A DNA stretch of 12,593 nt from the NCBI RefSeq assembly GCF_016785185.1, contig NZ_JAEKDY010000103.1, one strand, 5' to 3'. Within the stretch, counting starts at the first letter, position 1. Each line of letters begins with the position of its first letter. The position numbers were made by a program, and so were the translations under genes. This DNA is from Heyndrickxia sporothermodurans. GTDB taxonomy: Bacteria > Bacillota > Bacilli > Bacillales > Bacillaceae_C. Positions 6,451 to 12,593 of this stretch are shown here, one piece after another. Under the pieces are notes generated by a model. That model was not told the DNA's origin. It saw only the letters and a list, made by a program, of their open reading frames with translations, and searched no databases.

Positions 6451-7419
6451 ATGGCTAAAAAGAAGAAAATCCTCTTTTTTAGTGATTTTGGTGTAGATGA
6501 TATGGTTGCGGGGTTGTTTAGCTATTATAGTAATGAATTAGAGTTTGTCGGTGTTGTTGCGGATTATGGCAATATTTCTAAAGAGGATGCATTACGAAAC
6601 GTTGAGTTTTTTAAAAATTTAACAGGGATTTACGATATCCCAGTTTTCGGAGGGGCAGAAATTCCTCTAACTGGCGATCTGCCGACATATTATCCCGAAA
6701 TTCATGGCCCGTCCGGATTAGGCCCTATTATTCCTGAATTTTTTACGGATGGTACATTAGAAAATTTTAATAATATTAATGATTTAATTAAAAAATATGA
6801 AAATGAAATTATCATTTTTAGTGCCGGAAGATTAACTTCTTTAGCTACTATGTTTATTTTGTATCCCGAGATGATGAGAAAAGTAAAGGATATCTATTTA
6901 ATGGGAGGGGCATTTCTTACTGCAGGGAATGTAACTCCTGTTGCCGAGGCGAATTTCTTCAGTGATCCTTACGCTGCAAATCTTGTCATGCAATTGTCAC
7001 CCAAAAAAATTCATATCGTTCCATTAGATGTTTCAAAACATGCAGTCTTAACACCAGATTTTGTTAATAAACTAAACGAACATTATTTAAAGACAAATGA
7101 TAAAGTGGGTCAAATTATTAAACCGATGATTGATTATTACTATAAATACTACAAAAAAATGAATCCAAATTTAATAGGGAGTCCCATGCATGATTTACTA
7201 GCTATGTGGGCAGTTAGTGATCAAAGTAATATGGAATATATTGAAGTGCCCGTCAAAATTTCAGTTGAAAAAGGAGAATCGTTTGGACAGAGTATGGGGG
7301 ATTTTCGGGAAACAATTATGAAGGCCCCGTGGCCCGTCCACCGTCTTGCATATCAATTTGATTATTCATTATTTATTAATCAAATATATACGACACTTAC
7401 TAGTAAAAAAGTAAGATGA
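6451..7419 (+). CDS. Inosine-uridine preferring nucleoside hydrolase family protein
   Basis: This 322-aa cytosolic protein is predicted to hydrolyse the N-glycosidic bond of ribonucleosides, releasing base and ribose for salvage. Family landmarks are in order: SDFGVDD at 11-17 (Ca2+/ribose site), the GN pair at 40-41, HGPSGLG at 85-91, MGGAF at 151-155, GN at 159-160, AEANFFSDPYAA at 165-176, and His247-Asp248 in MHDLLAMW. The usual N-terminal motif is DxDxGxDD; here the first Asp is Phe10, while the other three acids (Asp12, Asp16, Asp17) are kept, so activity is likely but specificity may differ. The start at ATG 6451 has TAAGGAG 8 nt upstream. It is monocistronic, with a terminator before it and a new promoter after it. 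B. subtilis, as I recall its order, has no such gene at this position. Substrate is unknown. Confidence 0.87.
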   Translation: MAKKKKILFFSDFGVDDMVAGLFSYYSNELEFVGVVADYGNISKEDALRNVEFFKNLTGIYDIPVFGGAEIPLTGDLPTYYPEIHGPSGLGPIIPEFFTDGTLENFNNINDLIKKYENEIIIFSAGRLTSLATMFILYPEMMRKVKDIYLMGGAFLTAGNVTPVAEANFFSDPYAANLVMQLSPKKIHIVPLDVSKHAVLTPDFVNKLNEHYLKTNDKVGQIIKPMIDYYYKYYKKMNPNLIGSPMHDLLAMWAVSDQSNMEYIEVPVKISVEKGESFGQSMGDFRETIMKAPWPVHRLAYQFDYSLFINQIYTTLTSKKVR

Positions 7420-7444
7420 TCGTTTTATTGGAAGTAAAAAAATG

Positions 7445-7472
7445 TTTGCCCCTTAAAATTACGTGTTATAAT
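7445..7472 (+). promoter_or_regulatory. Promoter for ypmR-ypmS
   Basis: A perfect extended -10, TGTTATAAT (7464-7472), lies 30 nt before the ypmR start. The -35 is TTTGCC at 7445-7450 (16-nt spacer) and is weak, as is usual with an extended -10. No hairpin terminator was found between the nucleoside hydrolase stop and this promoter. Confidence 0.58.
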
Positions 7473-7502
7473 AAAAAGAATGTAAAAGCGGGGTGACAAA
7501 AA

Positions 7503-8276
7503 ATGAAAAAAATCCTCACTTTACTTTTGGGAATTTTGCTTTTCTGCAGCGGATGTACGTTCGGAATAAAAGAACATACTATGAAAGACTTGAATGTTAC
7601 GAATAAACCCGTTCCTAAGGATTTAACGATCGTATCTGTCGGTGATTCACTAACACAAGGCATTGGAGACAGTACAAATAAAGGTGGATATATTCCTTAT
7701 TTAGCAAAAGATCTTGAAACGATGCGTATGATAAAGAAAGTAAATTTTCAAAATTTCGGAGTTAGAGGAAATAGAACAGATCAATTATTAAAAAGACTTC
7801 AGCAAAAAGAGCTAGGTGCATCGATTTCTAAAGCAGATTTAGTCATTATTACAATCGGTGGCAATGATATTATGAAAGTATTTAAAGATAATTTCTCTGA
7901 ATTAGAAATGTCAAAATTTAATCAAGCTCTAATCGGTTACAAACAAAGGTTAAACAATATAATTAAAACAATACGAAAGAAAAATCCGCATGCTGGAATC
8001 GTTTTAATAGGGTTATACAATCCATTTATTAAGTGGTTTTCCGACATAAAAGAAGTGGATGAAATTATTTATGAATGGAATAATACGAGTAAACAATTAA
8101 TAAATAACTATAAAAAAACAATATTTGTACCTGTTGCTGATATATTTGCGAATCAAGAAGAAAATTTGCTTTACTCAGATAATTTTCACCCGAACGATCA
8201 CGGATATGAACTCATTGCAAAAAGAATTTATAGCTTTTTAAATAATGAGAGGAAACTTAAAAATTTAATTGAGTAA
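7503..8276 (+). CDS. ypmR: YpmR-like SGNH/GDSL hydrolase, probable lipoprotein
   Basis: This 257-aa protein belongs to the SGNH esterase/lipase superfamily. Block I is VGDSLTQG with nucleophile Ser49, a glycine-containing block II loop GVRGNRT lies at 86-92, block III is GGND at 119-122, and block V is SDNFHPNDHG with Asp226 and His229, so the catalytic set is complete. The N-terminus has a short hydrophobic stretch ending in FCSGC; Cys18 would be the lipidated residue, although Cys at -3 is unusual for a lipobox. It is therefore predicted to face outward, anchored in the membrane. The start at ATG 7503 has GGGGTGA about 7 nt upstream. ypmS follows after 23 nt, and the pair is conserved in Bacillus. 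The natural substrate is not known. Confidence 0.88.
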   Translation: MKKILTLLLGILLFCSGCTFGIKEHTMKDLNVTNKPVPKDLTIVSVGDSLTQGIGDSTNKGGYIPYLAKDLETMRMIKKVNFQNFGVRGNRTDQLLKRLQQKELGASISKADLVIITIGGNDIMKVFKDNFSELEMSKFNQALIGYKQRLNNIIKTIRKKNPHAGIVLIGLYNPFIKWFSDIKEVDEIIYEWNNTSKQLINNYKKTIFVPVADIFANQEENLLYSDNFHPNDHGYELIAKRIYSFLNNERKLKNLIE

Positions 8277-8299
8277 AGTGCAATGGGAGAAGGGCGGCA

Positions 8300-8875
8300 A
8301 TGAAAAATCAACATTGGAAAATTGCATTTTTTAGTCTATTAGCTATAAACATTATAATTGTATTTACTATATGTTACTTTATATTTATACTAGGAACTTC
8401 GACCATTCATAAAGAACCTTCGAACGGCGATAAAGTAAATTTTAAAATAAACACCGATAAAAATAATTTAACAAATTTAATTAATCATTATATCCAAAAA
8501 GAAGGTTTAAATGGTCCAATTGACTATAGTGTTAAATTGAGCGACGAAGTGGAATTATATGGTATAATTAAAGTTTTCTCACAAGATGTCCAATTAAAAA
8601 TGACTTTTGAACCAGAGGCACAAAAAAACGGGGATTTACTGTTAAGACAGAAATCGATTTTAATTGGAAATCTGAATCTCCCTGTAGAATTTGTATTAAA
8701 GTTTATTCAAAAATCATATAAATTTCCTGATTGGGTAACGATTCAACCGAATAAAAAAACAATCTATGTTGCTTTACAAAGCATGAAAGTAAATAATGAA
8801 ATGATTGTTCATGCAGATCGTTTCGATCTAAAAAATGATGATATTTCCTTCACTTTACAAATTCCAACAGAATAA
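8300..8875 (+). CDS. ypmS: YpmS family membrane-anchored protein (DUF2140)
   Basis: This 191-aa protein has one N-terminal membrane segment (about residues 8-31, AFFSLLAINIIIVFTICYFI) followed by an extracytoplasmic domain. The domain is rich in beta-strand-like stretches with features seen in the DUF2140/YpmS family: NLINHYIQKEG, YSVKLSDEVELYG and LPVEFVLKFIQKSY. The start at ATG 8300 has GGGAGAAGGG upstream, 23 nt after the ypmR stop, so it is the second gene of that operon and closed by a good terminator. Function is unknown; pairing with an SGNH hydrolase suggests an envelope role, which is inference. The B. subtilis neighbour ypmT is not seen after it. Confidence 0.85.
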   Translation: MKNQHWKIAFFSLLAINIIIVFTICYFIFILGTSTIHKEPSNGDKVNFKINTDKNNLTNLINHYIQKEGLNGPIDYSVKLSDEVELYGIIKVFSQDVQLKMTFEPEAQKNGDLLLRQKSILIGNLNLPVEFVLKFIQKSYKFPDWVTIQPNKKTIYVALQSMKVNNEMIVHADRFDLKNDDISFTLQIPTE

Positions 8876-8881
8876 CAAGAG

Positions 8882-8908
8882 AGAGGATACCTAATGGGTA
8901 TCCTTTTC
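8882..8908 (+). terminator. Rho-independent terminator after ypmS
   Basis: A perfect 8-bp stem AGGATACC/GGTATCCT (8884-8891 with 8897-8904), extended by weaker pairs, has a 5-nt loop and ends in TTTTC. It lies directly after the ypmS stop. Confidence 0.85.
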
Positions 8909-8964
8909 TAATATTGCAACGTTTTTTTAAAAACTTTAACTAAATAACAATAGTGAGCCATCAA

Positions 8965-9021
8965 TTAATACGAGACTATAGGCTAAATTCGGTTTAAGAG
9001 TGATGTTTGGATAGGTATTTA
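8965..9021 (-). pseudogene. Possible decayed 3' end of the DUF4397 gene
   Basis: Reading on past the DUF4397 stop in the same frame gives a second TAA, then IPIQTSLLNRI, TAG, PIVSY and TAA. From memory of the family, the second DUF4397 repeat should continue here with a segment like LPL...PNKAYTIAAVG. The IPI and NRI-stop-PIVSY pieces line up with LPL and NKAYTIAAV, with a stop in place of the Tyr, which one base change can produce. This suggests the gene once ran further and has lost its end. The match is short and not statistically tested. Confidence 0.33.
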
Positions 9022-9648
9022 TTATTTCTTTGTCATTGAATCCATAATTTCGATCGTACCTGTCATAGGGGTTAATGATATATAGTCAGTTGCTTGCATA
9101 TATGTGACATTCGTAAAAAGTGTCTTGTCATTTTTAATTTTTACATCGACATGTTGATGCGGTCTTCGGAGATTAATAAAGCGAACAGATGTAATCGGGG
9201 ATTCGATGGCTTTCTTATCGAAATATTGTATAAGTTGATATTCATTATTTGAACCGACAATTGTTAAGGTATAGTAAGTATTTGGTTTAAAATCCAACGT
9301 TTTATTAATAAGAGTGGATAACTGTGTTCCGGCAGGATAAATATCAATATGATATTTTCCTGTTGGTAATGTAATATAGTGACTAATTTTTTTGAATTCG
9401 ACATTCTTTAAAACTCTTTTTCCGTTTAAGTAAATATCAATTTTGCCAATATGGTCCGTTGCACAAAGAAAACGAACATACGAAGGTTGTTTATATATTT
9501 TTTCTCTTTTCATTTTATTAGCTAAGTTTAAATAATGTACATGCTTTTGATAGCATTGTAGATGTTTTTCCGGATCTATATGTTTATAAAAATTAGTTAA
9601 TAACTCGTATTTTGCAGCCTTTTGGAAATACCTCCAAATATCTGTCAT
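9022..9648 (-). CDS. DUF4397 domain protein, C-terminally truncated
   Basis: This 208-aa protein has an N-terminal helical part (WRYFQKAAKYELLTNFYKHI, about residues 5-50) typical of Bacillus DUF4397 proteins. A full beta-rich repeat follows (57-132, from SYVRFLCATD to TYYTLTIVG), then a second repeat (152-208) that begins TSVRFINL and stops after TPMTGTIEIMDSMTKK. The second repeat lacks the last strands and the expected YT-type segment. The usual SPDAP-type motif is also altered in both repeats (TDHIGKIDIY; RRPHQHVDVKI). There is no signal peptide. The start at ATG 9648 has AAAAAGGGAGCG upstream, and a TATAAT at 9686-9681 could be its -10. No convincing terminator is seen downstream. The family's role is poorly known. 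It may be a gene in decay or a shortened functional variant. Confidence 0.75.
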   Translation of the reverse strand: MTDIWRYFQKAAKYELLTNFYKHIDPEKHLQCYQKHVHYLNLANKMKREKIYKQPSYVRFLCATDHIGKIDIYLNGKRVLKNVEFKKISHYITLPTGKYHIDIYPAGTQLSTLINKTLDFKPNTYYTLTIVGSNNEYQLIQYFDKKAIESPITSVRFINLRRPHQHVDVKIKNDKTLFTNVTYMQATDYISLTPMTGTIEIMDSMTKK

Positions 9649-9680
9649 TATTTTCGCTCCCTTTTTCTATAAACTTCATC

Positions 9681-9686
9681 ATTATA
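9681..9686 (-). promoter_or_regulatory. Possible -10 element for the DUF4397 gene
   Basis: TATAAT read on the minus strand lies 32 nt upstream of the ATG. No good -35 is found at 16-18 nt spacing. The 108-nt gap is shared with the divergent msrA gene. Confidence 0.3.
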
Positions 9687-9703
9687 TGCGTCCAACTAGT
9701 GCT

Positions 9704-9733
9704 TTGTGAGATAATGTATTAAAATACTTTAAT
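9704..9733 (+). promoter_or_regulatory. Candidate promoter for msrA-msrB
   Basis: TTGTGA at 9704-9709 and TTTAAT at 9728-9733 have an 18-nt spacer. The start would fall near 9740, only a few bases before the GGGAAGTG ribosome binding site, giving a short leader of about 17 nt. TAAAAT at 9720-9725 is an alternative -10 with no good -35. In B. subtilis the msrA-msrB genes respond to Spx; no Spx element can be assigned here with confidence. Confidence 0.3.
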
Positions 9734-9756
9734 AAAGCCAATAGGGAAGTGAAAAA

Positions 9757-10293
9757 ATGAAAGTAGAAAAGGCAACATTTGCAGGTGGCTGTTTTTGGTG
9801 TATGGTTAAACCTTTTGATGAGCAACCCGGGATTGAAAAGGTAATTTCCGGTTATATAGGTGGGACAAAAGAAAATCCGACGTATGAAGAGGTCTGTTCC
9901 GGTACAACTGGACATACAGAAGCAGTTCAAATTACTTTTAATCCCGAAGTTTTTCCGTATGAGCGATTATTAGATGTTTATTGGCAACAAATCGATCCGA
10001 CGGATGCTAACGGTCAATTTTTTGATCGAGGGGTATCATATAAACCGGCCATTTATTATCATGATGAAAATCAGCGGCAAACAGCATTAAAATCGAAAAA
10101 ACAGTTACAAGAGAGTGGACGTTTTCAAAAACCTATTGTTGTCGAAATAATCCCGGCTACGACCTTTTATCCAGCAGAAGATTATCATCAACATTATTAC
10201 AAAAAAAATGCTCTGCACTATAATGCCTATAATGAAGGATCAGGTAGGGCTTCGTTTATTAGAAAACATTGGAGTGATATATATGAAAAATAA
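9757..10293 (+). CDS. msrA: Peptide methionine sulfoxide reductase MsrA
   Basis: This cytosolic enzyme reduces the S-epimer of methionine sulfoxide in proteins and free methionine. The 178-aa product has the catalytic motif GGCFWC with nucleophile Cys12 and Cys15 close by, the substrate-site TTGHTEAVQ and WQQIDPTDANGQFFDRG segments, and the conserved EDYHQHYYKKN stretch before a GSGRASFI tail. Length and motifs are those of Bacillus MsrA. The start at ATG 9757 has GGGAAGTG upstream. The gene overlaps msrB by 11 nt in another frame, so the two are cotranscribed and repair both sulfoxide epimers together. Confidence 0.96.
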   Translation: MKVEKATFAGGCFWCMVKPFDEQPGIEKVISGYIGGTKENPTYEEVCSGTTGHTEAVQITFNPEVFPYERLLDVYWQQIDPTDANGQFFDRGVSYKPAIYYHDENQRQTALKSKKQLQESGRFQKPIVVEIIPATTFYPAEDYHQHYYKKNALHYNAYNEGSGRASFIRKHWSDIYEK

Positions 10294-10726
10294 TGAATTG
10301 AAAATAAAATTAAATCCTTTGCAATATGAAGTAACTCAAAACAACGCTACAGAACCTCCATACCATAATGAATATTGGAATCAATTTGCTGATGGGATAT
10401 ATGTTGATATCGTATCTGGAAAACCATTGTTTAGTTCAAAGGATAAATTTGATGCAGGTTGTGGCTGGCCAAGCTTTACTAAACCAATCGAGGAGCAAGA
10501 AATAATAGAAAATACAGATACAAGTCATGGAATGGTGCGAACAGAGGTACGTAGTAAAACAGCAAATTCCCATTTAGGCCATGTGTTTAATGATGGTCCA
10601 GGTCCTACGAAGCTTCGATATTGCATCAATTCGGCATCTTTGAGATTTATTCCTAAGTTTAAAATGGAAGAAGAAGGGTATGGTCATTTATTATCTCTAT
10701 TTAACGAAAGTGAAAATGAAAGATAA
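10283..10726 (+). CDS. msrB: Peptide methionine (R)-S-oxide reductase MsrB
   Basis: This enzyme reduces the R-epimer of methionine sulfoxide, complementing MsrA. The start is placed at ATG 10283 (147 aa), because GGAGTG lies 6 nt upstream and the family begins near KIKLNPLQYEVTQ. A longer frame from 10208 would add 25 residues that are only msrA read out of frame. Landmarks are FDAGCGWPSF with Cys60, SHLGHVFNDGPGP at 96-108, and catalytic Cys114 in RYCINSASLRF. The two CxxC zinc-binding pairs of some MsrB enzymes are absent, so this is the zinc-free form with Cys60 as the likely resolving residue. A shared terminator follows at 10742-10770. Confidence 0.96.
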   Translation: MKNNELKIKLNPLQYEVTQNNATEPPYHNEYWNQFADGIYVDIVSGKPLFSSKDKFDAGCGWPSFTKPIEEQEIIENTDTSHGMVRTEVRSKTANSHLGHVFNDGPGPTKLRYCINSASLRFIPKFKMEEEGYGHLLSLFNESENER

Positions 10727-10741
10727 TTTACTTAAAAATAA

Positions 10742-10770
10742 TAAAAGGGTGGATAAAATCCACCTTTTTA
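10742..10770. terminator. Bidirectional terminator between msrB and the chemoreceptor gene
   Basis: A perfect 7-bp stem GGTGGAT/ATCCACC (10748-10754 with 10758-10764) has a 3-nt loop, is extended by A-T and G-U pairs, and is flanked by A-runs before and T-runs after. It works for msrB on the plus strand and, ending at the TAA of the convergent gene, for the minus strand too. Confidence 0.85.
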
Positions 10771-12498
10771 TATTTTAAAGTTTGATATAAGTTCTCGTAA
10801 GTTTTCAGCTTGTTTTGATAGTTCAGATGCTGAGGCTGTAACTTCTTCCATTGCAGCGGATCCTTCTTCTGAAGCTGCGGCCGTCGTTTCTGTATGTCCA
10901 GCAGTAATCTCCGCAATTTCACTTACTGAAGTAAAAGAGGATGTTACTTCATTACTTAGCAATAGAGTTTGTTCAATTTGTGAAACCATTTCTGCGATAA
11001 CATTACTTGTATCGTTAGATTGTTGAACTATTTTTTGCAGAGATTTATTCGTATCATTGGATATTTCAACCCCGGATAATATTGCTTGAACACCTTGTTT
11101 GTTTTGCTCAATAATTTTTTGAACCTCGTCTTGAATGGAATGAATAATTTTTGTTACTTCCTTCGCCGCAGTTTGGGATTGTTCTGCTAGTTTTCTAACC
11201 TCATCGGCAACAACAGCAAAGCCTCTACCATGTTCACCGGCACGGGCAGCTTCAATCGCTGCATTTAATGCTAATAAATTTGTTTGTTCTGAAATACCGG
11301 TGATTGTATTGATGATTTTTGTAATATCTTCTGATTTTTTTCCTAATGCATTAACAGTAGTGCTAGTATTTGCCATCGTTTTTTCAATACCCATAATTTC
11401 GTTGGACGCATCCAAAACGGACAAGCTTCCTTCCTCAGCAGCACGTTGCATATTTAACGCAGACGCCTTTACTTTATCTGCATGAATATTTAATGTTTTT
11501 ACAACATTTTCCAAAGACTTCATTTTTTCTAACGATTCTTCCATTTGGGAGGAAGTTTGCTCACTACCTGCAGCAATTTCACTCGAAGTCTCGGCTATTG
11601 ACATAATTGTTTTTGATGTTTCTTCCGCTGAAGCTAATAGTTCTTCACTACTTGCAGAAACATTCTCCGACATCATTGATACCTTCTTGACTAAGTTTGC
11701 TATTCCTTCGATTAAAATATTTGTATCGCGAGCAAGACCTGAAAGTTCATCATTCGCTTTTACTTCAATCCGCTTCGTTAAATCTCCACCCGCATTTGCA
11801 ATATCAAGTATGGAAGTACTGATTTTCCTAACACTAGTTTTGATATTTTTGGATAAAATGATTGCAAGCAGGATTGATAAGATTAGTGCAAATAATGAAA
11901 ATCCAATTGTTACTGATTTAGCGATAGTAGCTTGAACATGTAAATTTTTGATTCTTTCATTCGTTGAAGCAGTTTCCGAATCTATAAATAACTGAATATT
12001 ATTCGTCATTTGTTTTATATAATCTTGACCTCTTGCGGATTGGACTTCCTTACCAGCTTCAGCAATGGACCAAAAATCTCTAATTTCCACTACCTTTTTA
12101 ATCCATCCTACCCAAAAATGATAAGCATTTTCAATACCGTCCAATTTTTTTAATTGTGAATTGTTACCTTTGAGCAACGACTTCAAATCCTTCACCGTTT
12201 GATCGACATGATCCGTTTCTTTTTCTAACGATTTTAGGAAGGATTTGTCTGCAGTTAAAACATAACTTAGTTCTGCTTTTTCAATCATGAGTGAAGAATT
12301 TTTAATATTATTCACTTTCTCATGAACGACTAAATCTTGCTTTACAACTCTATTAATTTCTGACTCTAGTTTTGTCATATTAACATAGGATGTTATTGTT
12401 AATCCGATTAACAAAACGGTAAGTATACCAAAAGAAATAATAACTTTTCCCCTAATCGTTTGAAAAGTAAGAGTCAAATAGAATACACCTATTAACAT
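10768..12498 (-). CDS. Methyl-accepting chemotaxis protein
   Basis: This is a membrane chemoreceptor that signals through CheA/CheW to the flagellar motor. From ATG 12498 it has 576 aa. TM1 spans about residues 19-38, an extracytoplasmic helical sensor (4HB-like, about 40-195) follows, then TM2 (196-216), HAMP (about 217-270), and a long methyl-accepting coiled coil with its conserved hairpin tip at about 402-432 (EQTNLLALNAAIEAARAGEHGRGFAVVADE). AS/EE-rich methylation-type stretches lie at 282-296 and 540-560. There is no C-terminal pentapeptide tether. An alternative start is TTG at 12477 (569 aa), with AGGTG 8 nt upstream and a more typical N-terminus (TLTFQTIRGKV); the ATG has AGGT 7 nt upstream. 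No sigma-D (TAAA/GCCGATAT) promoter is visible in the short upstream stretch. The ligand is unknown. Confidence 0.93.
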   Translation of the reverse strand: MLIGVFYLTLTFQTIRGKVIISFGILTVLLIGLTITSYVNMTKLESEINRVVKQDLVVHEKVNNIKNSSLMIEKAELSYVLTADKSFLKSLEKETDHVDQTVKDLKSLLKGNNSQLKKLDGIENAYHFWVGWIKKVVEIRDFWSIAEAGKEVQSARGQDYIKQMTNNIQLFIDSETASTNERIKNLHVQATIAKSVTIGFSLFALILSILLAIILSKNIKTSVRKISTSILDIANAGGDLTKRIEVKANDELSGLARDTNILIEGIANLVKKVSMMSENVSASSEELLASAEETSKTIMSIAETSSEIAAGSEQTSSQMEESLEKMKSLENVVKTLNIHADKVKASALNMQRAAEEGSLSVLDASNEIMGIEKTMANTSTTVNALGKKSEDITKIINTITGISEQTNLLALNAAIEAARAGEHGRGFAVVADEVRKLAEQSQTAAKEVTKIIHSIQDEVQKIIEQNKQGVQAILSGVEISNDTNKSLQKIVQQSNDTSNVIAEMVSQIEQTLLLSNEVTSSFTSVSEIAEITAGHTETTAAASEEGSAAMEEVTASASELSKQAENLRELISNFKI

Positions 12499-12511
12499 AT
12501 ATAGTACCTGT

Positions 12512-12522
12512 GAGATAATCTC
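12512..12522. repeat. 11-bp palindrome GAGATaATCTC
   Basis: A perfect 5-bp inverted repeat with a single central base sits between the divergent starts of the chemoreceptor and the right-edge gene. A second palindrome of the same size follows 6 nt later. It could be a protein-binding site or part of a mobile-element end. Confidence 0.3.
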
Positions 12523-12528
12523 TTCAAA

Positions 12529-12539
12529 TCAAAGTTTGA
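12529..12539. repeat. 11-bp palindrome TCAAAgTTTGA
   Basis: A perfect 5-bp inverted repeat with one central base lies immediately before and one base into the AGGAGG ribosome binding site of the right-edge gene. The overlap suggests possible control of that gene, but short AT-rich palindromes also arise by chance. Confidence 0.3.
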
Positions 12540-12551
12540 GGAGGTTTTTTT

Positions 12552-12593
12552 ATGTCCCAAAGAAATAATCCAGAATTGCGTAAGGAATGGGAG
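12552..12593 (+). CDS. Start of a probable IS66-family TnpA accessory protein (partial)
   Basis: ATG 12552 follows a perfect AGGAGG (12539-12544) by 7 nt and opens a frame that runs off the window. The 14 visible residues, MSQRNNPELRKEWE, resemble from memory the N-termini of IS66-family accessory TnpA proteins, which begin with an xLRKEWExRIxxYRxSG pattern and are followed by tnpB and the tnpC transposase. If right, an insertion sequence starts between the chemoreceptor start and this ATG. The usual IS66 terminal sequence (beginning GTAA) is not recognised here; GTACCTGTGAGA at 12504 is only a loose candidate. Fourteen residues are too few for certainty. Confidence 0.45.
   Translation, partial: MSQRNNPELRKEWE

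Noticed and set aside
8923..8936. GTTTTT/AAAAAC inverted repeat as a terminator for the DUF4397 gene
   Set aside because: The stem is purely A-T apart from the end pair and has almost no loop. It looks like a chance AT palindrome.
10208..10282. N-terminal extension of MsrB
   Set aside because: These 25 codons are msrA sequence in another frame with no ribosome binding site. ATG 10283 has GGAGTG in place and matches the family start.
11300..11935. Forward-strand ORFs antisense to the chemoreceptor
   Set aside because: They lie wholly within a well-supported coding gene, have no credible ribosome binding sites, and their composition reflects the opposite-strand coiled-coil codons.
1..12593. 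tRNA, rRNA, CRISPR array, riboswitch, toxin-antitoxin or phage-defence locus
   Set aside because: No cloverleaf, repeat-spacer pattern, conserved riboswitch core or defence-gene motif was seen. Intergenic gaps are short and mostly explained by promoters and terminators.

Overview
The window looks like chromosome of a low-GC, bacillithiol-using Bacillaceae (Bacillus or a close relative). Evidence: AT-rich intergenic DNA, strong AGGAGG-type ribosome binding sites, some GTG starts, a bacilliredoxin (BrxA/YphP), and a gene set recalling the B. subtilis ypgR - yphP - ypjP - thyB - dfrA - ypmR - ypmS - msrA/msrB neighbourhood. It is mostly conserved core sequence with a few accessory insertions. 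I see no tRNA, rRNA, CRISPR array or prophage.

Layout. 1-340: the tail of an unidentified upstream frame, then a 53-residue unknown protein whose stop overlaps the GTG start of the next gene. 337-2229: an ABC-F translation factor of the YfmR/Uup type. 2321-3911: a two-gene unit of a YpgR/CvfC-like protein (Nfu N-terminal domain plus HEAT repeats) and the bacilliredoxin BrxA, closed by a 13-bp perfect-stem terminator that probably works in both directions. 4012-4086, minus strand: an unannotated 24-residue single-pass membrane protein ending at that terminator. 4385-4960: exported YpjP. 5064-6340: thymidylate synthase and dihydrofolate reductase with a 4-nt overlap, the dTMP/folate cycle operon. 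6451-7419: an inosine-uridine-type nucleoside hydrolase not expected here from B. subtilis gene order. 7503-8875: YpmR (SGNH hydrolase, probable lipoprotein) and YpmS (DUF2140, membrane anchored). 9022-9648, minus: a DUF4397 protein whose second repeat is cut by tandem stop codons and which looks like a decaying gene. 9757-10726: msrA and msrB, overlapping by 11 nt. 10768-12498, minus: a methyl-accepting chemotaxis protein. 12552-end: the first 14 codons of a gene resembling the TnpA accessory protein of IS66-family insertion sequences, suggesting a mobile element begins within a few tens of bases of the chemoreceptor start.

Functional themes are thiol and methionine redox repair (BrxA, MsrA, MsrB), pyrimidine/folate metabolism (ThyA, DfrA, nucleoside hydrolase), ribosome rescue (ABC-F) and cell-envelope proteins (YpjP, YpmR, YpmS). 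I did not find a convincing new multi-gene system. The items most worth checking are the 24-residue membrane protein, the DUF4397 gene with its eroded tail, the mobile-element edge beside the chemoreceptor, and two compact palindromic signals. Family assignments come from recognising motifs, not from a database search.
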